Source of the DNA: Methanocrinis alkalitolerans
GTDB lineage: Archaea > Halobacteriota > Methanosarcinia > Methanotrichales > Methanotrichaceae
Assembly (NCBI RefSeq): GCF_029167205.1
Contig: NZ_JARFPL010000011.1
Coordinates: 1-64,000 of the forward strand
Direction: 5' to 3'
Length of the DNA stretch: 64,000 nucleotides
Part shown: positions 40,445 to 48,513 of the stretch, one piece after another
How the letters are laid out: every line of letters starts with the position of its first letter
Numbering within the stretch: the stretch's first letter is position 1
The notes under the pieces: generated by a model
The model's input: the letters and a program-made list of their open reading frames with translations, nothing else
Database searches by the model: none
Told to the model about the DNA's origin: nothing
Made by a program: the position numbers and the translations under genes

Positions 40445-41353
40445 ATGGCCATCAAGATCATCCAGGTGGACGCCTTCACCTCGGTCCCTTTCTCCGGAAA
40501 CCCCGCCGCCGTCTGCCTCCTCGACCGCCCCCGGGACGACGGCTGGATGCAGAAGGTCGCAGCCGAGATGAACCTCTCGGAGACGGCCTTCCTCACCCCG
40601 CCGGGAGACGGCGGGGGAAGGGGCGAGGACGGGATCGAGAACGGAATCGGGGGCGAGCCAGGGGGCGATGCAGGGGGCGGGAACGCGGACGGGAGCAGAT
40701 GCCGGGACGGGAGCTGCTTCGGCCTGCGATGGTTCGCGCCCAAGGCCGAGGTCGAACTCTGCGGCCACGCCACCTTGGCCAGCGCCCACGTCCTCTGGGA
40801 GGAGGGGATCGTCCCTCCCGGAGAGACGGCGCGGTTCGATACGAAGAGCGGCCCCCTCACCGCCGAGAAGAGAGGCGGCCTCATCGAGATGGACTTTCCG
40901 GCAGAGCCGGAGAGGCCGGTCAAATGCTCGCCACCGATGCTGGAGGCGGCCCTCGGGGCGCCGTTCTCTTACGTCGGCGACAACAGGTTCGACCTCCTGG
41001 TGGAGCTCGACGGTGAGGAGACCCTCCGGGAGCTGCGGCCGAACTTCGACATCCTCAAGAAGATCCCGGTCCGGGGGGTGATGGTGACGGCGGAGTGCGA
41101 CTCTCCCGATTACGACTTCGTCTCCCGGTTCTTCGCCCCGTCCCTGGGGGTCGACGAGGACCCGGTCACCGGCTCCGCCCACTGCTGCCTCGGCCCCCAC
41201 TGGTCGAGGAAGCTCGGCAAAAATGAACTCGTCGGATACCAGGCCTCGGAGCGAGGGGGCGTCGTCAGGGTTCGGGTCGGCGAGGACGGCGAGCGGGTCA
41301 AGATCGGGGGCGAGGCGGTGACGGTCCTTAAGGGGGATCTTTTGGAGAGATAG
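40445..41353 (+). CDS. PhzF family isomerase/epimerase with Gly-rich insertion
   Basis: This 302-residue PhzF-like enzyme has a diaminopimelate-epimerase fold. Motifs are IIQVDAFTSVPFSGNPAAVC at the start, the catalytic Glu in EMNLSETAFLTPPGD near residues 41-55, FGLRWFAPKAEVELCGHATL near 93-112, and DEDPVTGSAHCCLGPHW near 237-253. Between the second and third motifs lies an extra low-complexity segment of about 35 residues rich in Gly, Asp and Glu (GGGRGEDGIENGIGG onward) that family members normally lack. Substrate unknown. Confidence 0.88.
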   Translation: MAIKIIQVDAFTSVPFSGNPAAVCLLDRPRDDGWMQKVAAEMNLSETAFLTPPGDGGGRGEDGIENGIGGEPGGDAGGGNADGSRCRDGSCFGLRWFAPKAEVELCGHATLASAHVLWEEGIVPPGETARFDTKSGPLTAEKRGGLIEMDFPAEPERPVKCSPPMLEAALGAPFSYVGDNRFDLLVELDGEETLRELRPNFDILKKIPVRGVMVTAECDSPDYDFVSRFFAPSLGVDEDPVTGSAHCCLGPHWSRKLGKNELVGYQASERGGVVRVRVGEDGERVKIGGEAVTVLKGDLLER

Positions 41354-41383
41354 AACGAAGGTATATCGATAGGCATGAGATCA

Positions 41384-41908
41384 TCAATCCAGAAGGCTCT
41401 TCACCATCCTCGTCTCGGGCGCCCCCGTCTCCTCGTTGACCCCGTCGGCCGCCACCTTCCAGCCCCGGGCCATGTAGAAGCTCATCGCCCCGAGGTTCTC
41501 GGTGAAGCAGCAGAGCCTTCCGGTTCGGTGTCCCTCCTCCCTCATCTCCTCCTCCGCCCGGTCCAGGAGGGCGGTCCCGATCCCCCGGCCGTGGCGGTGG
41601 GGATGGACCCAGAGGAGGTCGACGGCATCTTCGAAGGTCGCCGCCACCCCCACCACGCCGCCCTCGTCACCCTCGTCGACGCCGTCGACTCCCTCGATGC
41701 CGGCCCCTCCTGCCGCCACTGCCACCGTCATCCTCGGCCACTGCTCCTCGACGAGGGCCGTAACGGCGTCCCCTTCGACCCAGGGGTGGAGGGCCTCGGC
41801 GGGGATGATAGGGCCGTAGACTTCCGGGATCGTCTCTCTGCAGAGGCGGACGATGGCGGGAACGTCTCCTCTCACCGCCTTCCTGAGGGCAAATTCGGCC
41901 ATCTCCAT
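41384..41908 (-). CDS. GNAT family N-acetyltransferase
   Basis: This 174-residue acetyltransferase has the acetyl-CoA pyrophosphate loop in LLWVHPHRHGRGIGTALLDR, near residues 98-117. A C-terminal LCCFTENLGAMSFYMARGW segment is typical of GNAT. There is a Gly/Asp/Glu-rich loop (GIEGVDGVDEGDEGGVVG) in the middle. The target is unknown. It is convergent with phzF and divergent from the racemase-family gene. Confidence 0.85.
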   Translation of the reverse strand: MEMAEFALRKAVRGDVPAIVRLCRETIPEVYGPIIPAEALHPWVEGDAVTALVEEQWPRMTVAVAAGGAGIEGVDGVDEGDEGGVVGVAATFEDAVDLLWVHPHRHGRGIGTALLDRAEEEMREEGHRTGRLCCFTENLGAMSFYMARGWKVAADGVNEETGAPETRMVKSLLD

Positions 41909-42024
41909 CGATCCACAATACCGCGATCTCCCCCGTTAATATCTTCTGGCTTCCGCCGGGGAGACGGCGGATAGGAGTGAGTGGGACGAGATTGTGATGA
42001 TGATTATATGATTGAGGTTATAAT

Positions 42025-42756
42025 ATGATATACAGAGCTCGATCGGGCCAGGCCAGCTATGGCGAGGCGATAGGCATCCTCCTCCTCGACTCCTTCACCC
42101 CCTTCATCCCCGGGGACGTCGCCAACGCCACCACTTACGACTTTCCCGTACGGTTCCAGAAGGTGGAGGGTCTCACTACAAGAAGGGTCCTGGGAAAGGA
42201 CCCTACAGCCTTCGAGCCCCTCCGGGCGGCGGCGGAGGATCTGGCCGGTCAGGGGGTGAGGGCCGTCACCGGAGACTGCGGTTTTCTCGCCCTCCACCAG
42301 GAGAGGCTCGCCGCCTCCCTCGATATCCCCGTCTTCCTCTCCAGCCTCCTGCAGATCCCCTTCATATACAGCATCATCGGACCAGGCCGGAAGGTGGGGA
42401 TCATCACCGCCGATTCAGAGGCCCTCGACGCGAGCCTCCTTCTGGCAGCGGGGGTGGAGCCGGGGGACCGCTTGGTGATAAGGGGGATGGAAGACCGGGC
42501 CGCCTTCTCGGAGGCGGTCCTCGAGGAGGCGGGGGTCCTCGACTCCGCGGAGGTGGAGAGGGAGACGGTATCTGTCGGAAGAGAGATGGTGGCCGAAGAG
42601 CCGATGATCGCAGCCCTCCTCCTGGAGTGTAGCTGCCTATCCCCCTACGGGAGGGCGGTCCAGAAGGCCGTCGGCCTTCCGGTCTTCGATTACGTCACCA
42701 TGATAAACTACGTCCATTCGGCCCTGGTGAAGAAGAGGTTTGAAGGGGAGATGTAG
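42025..42756 (+). CDS. Aspartate/glutamate racemase family protein
   Basis: This 243-residue protein has the two-cysteine pattern of the Asp/Glu/hydantoin racemase superfamily. The first Cys is in VTGDCGFLALHQERLAA near residue 87 and the second in LLLECSCLSPYGRAVQ near residue 205. A segment IPFIYSIIGPGRKVGIITAD sits between them. These enzymes use the cysteine pair to invert an alpha-carbon or to cleave related acids. The start ATG 42025 follows AT-rich sequence with GGTTATAAT. No neighbour indicates a pathway. Confidence 0.78.
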   Translation: MIYRARSGQASYGEAIGILLLDSFTPFIPGDVANATTYDFPVRFQKVEGLTTRRVLGKDPTAFEPLRAAAEDLAGQGVRAVTGDCGFLALHQERLAASLDIPVFLSSLLQIPFIYSIIGPGRKVGIITADSEALDASLLLAAGVEPGDRLVIRGMEDRAAFSEAVLEEAGVLDSAEVERETVSVGREMVAEEPMIAALLLECSCLSPYGRAVQKAVGLPVFDYVTMINYVHSALVKKRFEGEM

Positions 42757-42803
42757 CCTGGTGTCCTGCCGGGTCGCAGAGCCATCGGTCAGATGAGCCT
42801 TCA

Positions 42804-44918
42804 CTACATCTTCAAAAGCTTCGCGTTCACCGCGACGATGACGGTGCTGAGGCTCATCAGCACCGCCCCCACCGCCGGGCTGAGAAGGATCCCATAGCCG
42901 TAGAGGACCCCCGCCGCCAGGGGTATGGCGAAGGCGTTGTACCCCGTGGCCCAGATGAGGTTTTCGAACATCTTGGAGTAAGTCTTCTTCGAGAGTCCAA
43001 TTATCGAGACTACGTCACGGGGATCGTTTCTGACGAGGATGATGTCCGCCGTCTCGACGGCGACGTCGGTTCCGGCGCCGATGGCGATGCCGACGTCGGC
43101 CTCGGCCAGGGCGGGAGCGTCGTTGACGCCGTCGCCGACCATGGCAACCCTGTATCTCTCCTGTACCTCTCTTATCTTCTCCGCCTTCTGATGGGGAAGG
43201 ACCTCAGCGAAGAACTCGTCGAGGCCGAGCTCCCCTGCAACCTCCTCTGCGACGTACCTGTTGTCGCCGGTTAGCATGATGCACCTTATCCCCATCGACT
43301 TCAGCCTCTTGACCGCCTCCTTCGACTCCGGCCTCACAGAGTCGCCGAGGGCGAGGGCGCCTATGGGCTTTTCATCCTCCAGGAGGATGACCACTGTCTT
43401 ACCCCCTTCCTTGGCAGCCTGGACCCGATCATCATCGAGGCGTATCCCCTCTTCCTCCAGGTATCCAGGGCTTGTGACCAACAGCCTCCTCCCGTCGACC
43501 GTCCCCGAAACGCCCTTTCCGGCCATCGACTCAAATTCGTCGGCCGGATCCGGGGAGATTCCCTCCTCTTCGGCGCTCTTCACCACCCCCCTGGCGATGG
43601 AATGCTCCGACTTCGCCTCCAGAGACGCCGCCAGCCTCAAAACCTCATCCTCTCCTACCCCGGCGAGGTCGATGACTTCGGTGACCCCAAATTCTCCCCG
43701 GGTGAGGGTCCCGGTCTTGTCGAAGACGACGGCTTCGAGTCCCCTCGCCCTCTCAAAGGAACCTCTGTCCCTTATGAGAAGGCCGGAGTTTGCGGCTAGA
43801 GACGTTGATACCGCCACCACCAGGGGGATGGCGAGCCCCAGGGCGTGAGGGCAGGTTATCACCATCACGGTGACTGCTCTCTCGATGGCGAAGGCGAACT
43901 CCCGGCCGTAATGGAGCCACGCGGCGAAGGTGATGGCCCCCACCGATAGGGCGATCAGGGTCAGGAGAAGGGCAGCCCTGTCGGCCAGGTCCTGAGTCTT
44001 AGACCTGCTCTCCTGGGCCTGGCTGACGAGATCCACAACCTGGCTGAGGTAGGTACCTCTCCCGGTCTTGCTGACCTCTACGATCAGGGACCCCTCGCCG
44101 TTAATCGATCCGCCTATGACCTGGGACCCCTCCTCCTTTCCGACGGGCTTCGACTCGCCGGTGAGAAGAGACTCGTTGACGCTGCTCTTCCCTTCCAGGA
44201 CGATCCCGTCGACGGGGACTTTCTCACCGGGCTTGACCATGACTCTCTCCCCCAGCTTCAGAAGATCGATGCCCACGTCTTCGACCCCGTCGTCTCGGAT
44301 GAGGTGGGCCTCAGAGGGCATTATCTTGACCAGCTCTTCCAGGGCGCGAGAGGCGCCCATGATCGAGCGCATCTCTACCCAGTGGCCCAGGAGCATGATG
44401 TCGATCAGGGTCACCAGCTCCCAGAAGAAGAACTTGCCAGCAAGGCCGAAGACGACCGCAGAGCTGTATAAGTAAGCTACGGATATGGCGACGGCGATGA
44501 GGGTCATCATCCCCGGCTTCTTCTCGCGAAGCTCCGTTGAAAAGCCCTTCAGGAAGGGCCATCCGCCGTAGAAGTAGACTATGGAGGATAGGGCGAAGAG
44601 GAGTTGAAATGATCCCTGAAATACGATTTCAAAGCCGAGGAAGGACTGGATCATGGGGGAGAGGGCCAGGACCGGGACGGTGAAGGCGATGGAGACGAAG
44701 AACCTCTTTTTGAAGTCCTGAAGCATCCGGCCGTGGTGTCCTCCTCTTCTGTGAGCCTCCCGCCCTCCCATATCGTGAGGTTCATCCCCTCCGCCAACGT
44801 GGGCTTCTCCCCCACCTTCCGATCCATGGTGTCCCGAAGCCATCTCTTCTCCTTTCCGGTCGCTCAACCCTTGAGATCCGTCTTCGCTCATGTCCATCAA
44901 TCCCCGATCTCTGATCAT
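42804..44918 (-). CDS. copB: CPH-type heavy-metal P1B ATPase (CopB-like)
   Basis: This transporter of about 704 residues begins with a His/Gly/Asp-rich cytoplasmic tail (ASGHHGSEGGGEAHVGGG and AHRRGGHHGRM). About six to eight transmembrane helices follow. The metal-site helix has ITCPHALGLAIPLVVAV, the CPH signature of CopB-type pumps for Cu(II), Cu(I) or Ag. Other motifs are SSVNESLLTGES (actuator), DKTGTLTRGEFGVTEV (phosphorylated Asp) and GDGVNDAPALAEADVGIAIG (hinge). No Cys-based heavy-metal domain is present. The start may be 44918 or an in-frame ATG 27 bases inside. Two hairpins lie upstream. Confidence 0.92.
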   Translation of the reverse strand: MIRDRGLMDMSEDGSQGLSDRKGEEMASGHHGSEGGGEAHVGGGDEPHDMGGREAHRRGGHHGRMLQDFKKRFFVSIAFTVPVLALSPMIQSFLGFEIVFQGSFQLLFALSSIVYFYGGWPFLKGFSTELREKKPGMMTLIAVAISVAYLYSSAVVFGLAGKFFFWELVTLIDIMLLGHWVEMRSIMGASRALEELVKIMPSEAHLIRDDGVEDVGIDLLKLGERVMVKPGEKVPVDGIVLEGKSSVNESLLTGESKPVGKEEGSQVIGGSINGEGSLIVEVSKTGRGTYLSQVVDLVSQAQESRSKTQDLADRAALLLTLIALSVGAITFAAWLHYGREFAFAIERAVTVMVITCPHALGLAIPLVVAVSTSLAANSGLLIRDRGSFERARGLEAVVFDKTGTLTRGEFGVTEVIDLAGVGEDEVLRLAASLEAKSEHSIARGVVKSAEEEGISPDPADEFESMAGKGVSGTVDGRRLLVTSPGYLEEEGIRLDDDRVQAAKEGGKTVVILLEDEKPIGALALGDSVRPESKEAVKRLKSMGIRCIMLTGDNRYVAEEVAGELGLDEFFAEVLPHQKAEKIREVQERYRVAMVGDGVNDAPALAEADVGIAIGAGTDVAVETADIILVRNDPRDVVSIIGLSKKTYSKMFENLIWATGYNAFAIPLAAGVLYGYGILLSPAVGAVLMSLSTVIVAVNAKLLKM

Positions 44919-44963
44919 CCTTCCGTCGACTTCTTCTGCAGACCTGCTTATCCAGACCCAGGC

Positions 44964-45046
44964 TGGCGGCCAGGCCTTCGGCCGCCACGGATGAGAAACC
45001 CTGGGACGTTGCCGTTCAGGAGACGGCGATATACCGTCCCCTGAAC
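44964..45046. repeat. Two stem-loops between katG and copB
   Basis: The first stem has 8-bp arms, TGGCGGCC (44964-44971) and GGCCGCCA (44980-44987). The second has 13-bp arms, GTTCAGGAGACGG (45014-45026) and CCGTCCCCTGAAC (45034-45046), with one mismatch that pairs as G-U in RNA. They lie downstream of katG and upstream of copB, both read leftward. A termination/processing signal or a metal-responsive operator is possible. No clear T-run follows. Confidence 0.45.
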
Positions 45047-45096
45047 CGATGGTCGGCCGACCTTTTCCTCCCCACGAAATAAGCCTGTTAAGACCT

Positions 45097-47319
45097 CTAT
45101 GCCGCCATCAGGCGAACGTCGAACCGGTCGAGGTTCATGACCTTGTTCCAGGCGGCCACAAAGTCGGAGAGGAACTTCTCCATGGAGTCCTCAGATCCGT
45201 AGACCTCCGCGATGGCCCGAAGCTGGGAGTTGGAGCCGAAGATCAGGTCGACCCGGGTTGCGGTCCCCTTCAGCTCGCCCGTTGCCCGATCCCGACCCTC
45301 GAAGACCCCATCGTCTTCCGCCGCTGCCTTCCACTCCGTCCTCATGTCGAGGAGGTTCGCGAAGAAGTCGTTGGTCAGGGCCTCCGGTCGCCGGGTGAAG
45401 ACGCCGTGTTGGGTCTGGCCATAGTTGGCGCCCAAGACGCGCATCCCGCCGACGAGGACCGTCATCTCGGGAGCGGTCAGCGTCAGAAGCTGGGCCCGGT
45501 CCACCAGCAGCTCCTCCGCCGATACGGCATATCTGGCCTTGAGGTAGTTTCGAAAGCCGTCTGCAACCGGCTCGAGGACGGCGAAGGACACCGTATCGGT
45601 CATCTCCTGGGACGCATCCGTCCGTCCCGGCGAAAAGGGAACGGTCAGATCGTGACCGGCATTCATAGCCGCCTCCTCGACGGCTGCGCACCCGCCCAGG
45701 ACGATCAGATCGGCGAGGGAGACCTTCTTGCCGCCCGACTGAACACGGTTGAACTCCGTCTGGATCCCCTCGAGGGTCGAGAGCACCTTCTTCAACCGGG
45801 CAGGTTCGTTCGCCTCCCAGTCCTTCTGCGGCGCAAGACGGATCCGCGCCCCGTTCGCCCCGCCGCGCTTGTCGGAGCCCCGGAAGGTGGACGCCGACGC
45901 CCAGGCGGTGGAGACCAGTTGGGAGACAGACAGCCCCGAGGCGAGGATCTTGGCCTTGAGGTCTGCTATGTCGGCCGCATCGATCAACTCGTGATCGACT
46001 TTGGGTACCGGGTCCTGCCAGATCAGCTCCTCCGCCGGGACCTCCGGACCGAGATAGCGGGAGCGGGGGCCCATGTCGCGGTGGGTCAGCTTGAACCACG
46101 CCCGGGCGAAGGCGTCGGCGAACTCCTCGGGATTTTCGAGGTAGCGGCGCGCTATCGGTTCGTAGATCGGGTCGTAGCGCAGCGATAGATCCGCGGTGGT
46201 CATCATCGGCCGGTGCTTCTTCGAGGGGTCGTGGGCGTCGATGACCATATCCTCCTCGGCTACGTCCTTCGCCAGCCACTGATGCGCGCCGGCCGGGCTC
46301 TTGACCAGCTCCCACTCGTATTTGAACATCACCTTCAGATAGCCCATGTCCCATCTGGTCGGGTTCGGCTTCCAGGCTCCTTCCAGGCCGCTGCTGATCG
46401 TGTCCCCGGCGTTGCCGCTGCCGAAGCTGCTCTTCCAGCCGAGCCCCTGGTCTTCGATGGGAGCGGCCTCGGGTTCCGGACCGACGAGCGCGGGATCGCC
46501 AGCGCCGTGGCACTTGCCGAAGGTGTGCCCCCCGGCGACGAGGGCGACGGTCTCTTCGTCGTTCATCGCCATCCGGGCAAAGGTCTCCCGGACGTCGAGG
46601 CCGGAGGCGACCCGATCCGGGTTGCCGTCCGGCCCCTCGGGGTTGACGTAGATGAGGCCCATCTGGACGGCAGCGAGGGGGTTTTCGAGATCCCGGTCGC
46701 CGGAATAACGGCTCTTGGGTTTGTCGCTCGTCGCCAGCCATTCCTCTTCGGAACCCCAGTAGACGTCTTCTTCCGGCTCCCAGACGTCCTCGCGCCCACC
46801 GCCGAAGCCGAAGGTCTTGAATCCCATCGACTCCAACGCGCAGTTTCCGGCGAGGATCATCAGGTCGGCCCAGGAGATCTTCCTCCCATACTTCTGCTTG
46901 ATCGGCCAGAGGAGCCGGCGCGCCTTGTCGAGGTTCACGTTGTCCGGCCAGCTGTTGAGGGGCGCCAGGCGCTGGGAGCCGGACCCTGCGCCGCCGCGGC
47001 CGTCGCCCATCCGGTAGGTGCCTGCGCTGTGCCACGCCATCCGGATGAAGAGGGGGCCGTAGTGACCGTAATCGGCCGGCCACCAGTCCTGGGAGTCGGT
47101 CATCAGCTCAAAGAGGTCCTTCTTCAGGGCCGGCAGGTCGAGCTTCTCGAACTCCTCGGCGTAGTTGAACGCCTCGCCCATGGGGTTGCTCTTGGAAGAG
47201 TGCTGGTGTAGAATCCTGAGGTTCAACTGGTTCGGCCACCAGTCACGGTTCGACGTCCCTACGCCGGCCATGCGCTGGTGAGCCCCGCCCGTCGCCGGCT
47301 GCTTGCTATCCTCATTCAT
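45097..47319 (-). CDS. katG: Catalase-peroxidase KatG
   Basis: This 740-residue bifunctional haem enzyme destroys H2O2. The start ATG at 47319 has AAAGGAG upstream. Distal haem residues Arg, Trp and His lie in PLFIRMAWHSAGTYRMGDGR near residues 87-106, and the proximal His in ALVAGGHTFGKCHGAGDPAL near 250-270. The Trp-Tyr-Met crosslink partners can be placed in MAWHS, VYINPEG-type segment (LIYVNPEGPDGNP) and the later Met. The second, haem-free copy of the domain is complete to the C-terminus. KatG is typical of bacteria, and this copy in an anaerobe was probably acquired. An oxygen-defence context is supported by a catalase remnant directly upstream. Confidence 0.96.
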   Translation of the reverse strand: MNEDSKQPATGGAHQRMAGVGTSNRDWWPNQLNLRILHQHSSKSNPMGEAFNYAEEFEKLDLPALKKDLFELMTDSQDWWPADYGHYGPLFIRMAWHSAGTYRMGDGRGGAGSGSQRLAPLNSWPDNVNLDKARRLLWPIKQKYGRKISWADLMILAGNCALESMGFKTFGFGGGREDVWEPEEDVYWGSEEEWLATSDKPKSRYSGDRDLENPLAAVQMGLIYVNPEGPDGNPDRVASGLDVRETFARMAMNDEETVALVAGGHTFGKCHGAGDPALVGPEPEAAPIEDQGLGWKSSFGSGNAGDTISSGLEGAWKPNPTRWDMGYLKVMFKYEWELVKSPAGAHQWLAKDVAEEDMVIDAHDPSKKHRPMMTTADLSLRYDPIYEPIARRYLENPEEFADAFARAWFKLTHRDMGPRSRYLGPEVPAEELIWQDPVPKVDHELIDAADIADLKAKILASGLSVSQLVSTAWASASTFRGSDKRGGANGARIRLAPQKDWEANEPARLKKVLSTLEGIQTEFNRVQSGGKKVSLADLIVLGGCAAVEEAAMNAGHDLTVPFSPGRTDASQEMTDTVSFAVLEPVADGFRNYLKARYAVSAEELLVDRAQLLTLTAPEMTVLVGGMRVLGANYGQTQHGVFTRRPEALTNDFFANLLDMRTEWKAAAEDDGVFEGRDRATGELKGTATRVDLIFGSNSQLRAIAEVYGSEDSMEKFLSDFVAAWNKVMNLDRFDVRLMAA

Positions 47320-47383
47320 AATCTTCGCTCCTTTCATGATGTGGATTGTTTATCGTCGCAGCCGCGAATCATTGGGCTGCTCC

Positions 47384-47508
47384 CTATCGGGCTTGCGCCG
47401 CATCGAGCTGGAAGTCCTGCAACTGAAGGGGACCTTTGGCCGCCGTTGTTAGGGAGTTGTCGTCGTCGATCGGGCGCCCTGTCCTGAGGTCATCGTCTCT
47501 TCTGCCAT
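47384..47508 (-). pseudogene. Remnant of a monofunctional haem catalase (N-terminus only)
   Basis: From an ATG at 47508 the frame reads MAEETMTSGQG. After a one-frame change it continues GRPIDDDNSLTTAAKGPLQL and QDFQL, which matches the conserved N-terminus of clade 1-3 catalases (G-P-x-D-NSLT-GP-LLQD). The match then stops and a short unrelated tail DAAQAR ends at 47384. The expected IEKLAHFDRERIPER segment is absent. The fragment has TATA-like sequences just upstream (ATTATATCG and CTATAAAAG on the minus strand). It looks like a catalase gene largely deleted, with katG now following its promoter. Confidence 0.65.
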
Positions 47509-47784
47509 TTTTAACACCTTTTATAGCTCGATGTAGCTCGATATAATGGTAAAATAGTACCCGGAAATACATTAAAGTTTGCCTTGGGTGGGATTCTTCG
47601 CCCCCTCAATCTTGATGGGAAGAAGTCGGCCAAGATGTCATGTAATACGTCGGATAAGACATTTGGGAAGTTAGATGTTGCGGGAAGATGTTGGGGGAAG
47701 AGGTTATTAGTGACGACCTCCCTTAGGTTTTAGGATAAATGAAGGTTGATGGATATCAACAGGCTGCAAGAGGATGGCGGTCCC
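47509..47784. promoter_or_regulatory. Divergent region between the catalase remnant/katG and sufC
   Basis: On the minus strand near 47516-47550 are two direct copies of ATCGAGCTA and TATA-like elements facing katG. The sufC side has GAGG at about 47770 before the ATG at 47785; a longer sufC from TTG 47746 is possible. Nothing else is recognised. Confidence 0.35.
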
Positions 47785-48513
47785 ATGTTAAAGATTGAAG
47801 ATCTCTGGGTGAGCATAGGGGATAAAGAGGTCCTGAAAGGGGTGAACATGAGCGTGGGTGAGGGGGAGACCCACGCCCTCTTCGGGCCCAACGGCTGCGG
47901 CAAGACGACGCTGCTCAGCACCATAGCCGGGATCCCGCGGTACAAGGTGAACGAGGGGACGATCTGGTTCAAAGGCGCCGACATCACCAGGATGCCGATG
48001 CACGAGCGGGCGCGTCTTGGTATCGGGATCGCTTTCCAGCACCCTCCGACCATAAGAGGGCTGAAGGTCTCGGACATGATCAAGCTCTGTAACCCCCAGG
48101 CAAACGCCGAGAAGATCCTCGAGGATCTCGACTTCGTCGATTTCGCCGACCGGGAGGTGAACAAGGGCTTCTCCGGCGGCGAGGTGAAGAGGTCAGAGAT
48201 GGTTCAGCTCCTGGCCCAGGAGCCGGACTTCGTGATGCTCGACGAGCCCGACTCCGGGGTCGACCTGGAGAATATCAAGGTGATCGGCAGGGCGATAAAT
48301 ACCCTCACAGAGAAGGATAAAAAGCCCAGCGCCAGGAAGAAGTCCGGGGTGATCATCACCCACTTCGGCCACATCCTCGACTACATGTCGGCGGACAAGG
48401 CCCACGTCATGATCGAGGGGACGATCGTCTGCTCGGGAAGCCCGAAGGAGATCCTGGAACAGATCAAGGTCAACGGATACGAGGGGTGTGTTGGATGTCT
48501 ATGTCCCGTCTAG
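47785..48513 (+). CDS. sufC: SufC, Fe-S cluster assembly ATPase
   Basis: This 242-residue ABC-type ATPase assembles Fe-S clusters with SufB. Walker A is ALFGPNGCGKTTLLSTIAGI near residues 33-52. The Suf-type signature is KGFSGGEVKRSEMVQLLAQE, Walker B is FVMLDEPDSGVDLENIKVIG, and the switch His lies in GVIITHFGHILDYM. Unusual for SufC is the C-terminal cysteine group GYEGCVGCLCPV. SufB starts inside the last codons of this gene. No SufS, SufE, SufU or SufD gene is adjacent, so this is the minimal SufBC scaffold common in methanogens. Confidence 0.93.
   Translation: MLKIEDLWVSIGDKEVLKGVNMSVGEGETHALFGPNGCGKTTLLSTIAGIPRYKVNEGTIWFKGADITRMPMHERARLGIGIAFQHPPTIRGLKVSDMIKLCNPQANAEKILEDLDFVDFADREVNKGFSGGEVKRSEMVQLLAQEPDFVMLDEPDSGVDLENIKVIGRAINTLTEKDKKPSARKKSGVIITHFGHILDYMSADKAHVMIEGTIVCSGSPKEILEQIKVNGYEGCVGCLCPV

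Noticed and set aside
45191..47083. Very long open frame of 630 codons overlapping katG.
   Set aside because: It is a shadow frame of the GC-rich katG gene with arginine-rich, low-complexity composition and no family resemblance.
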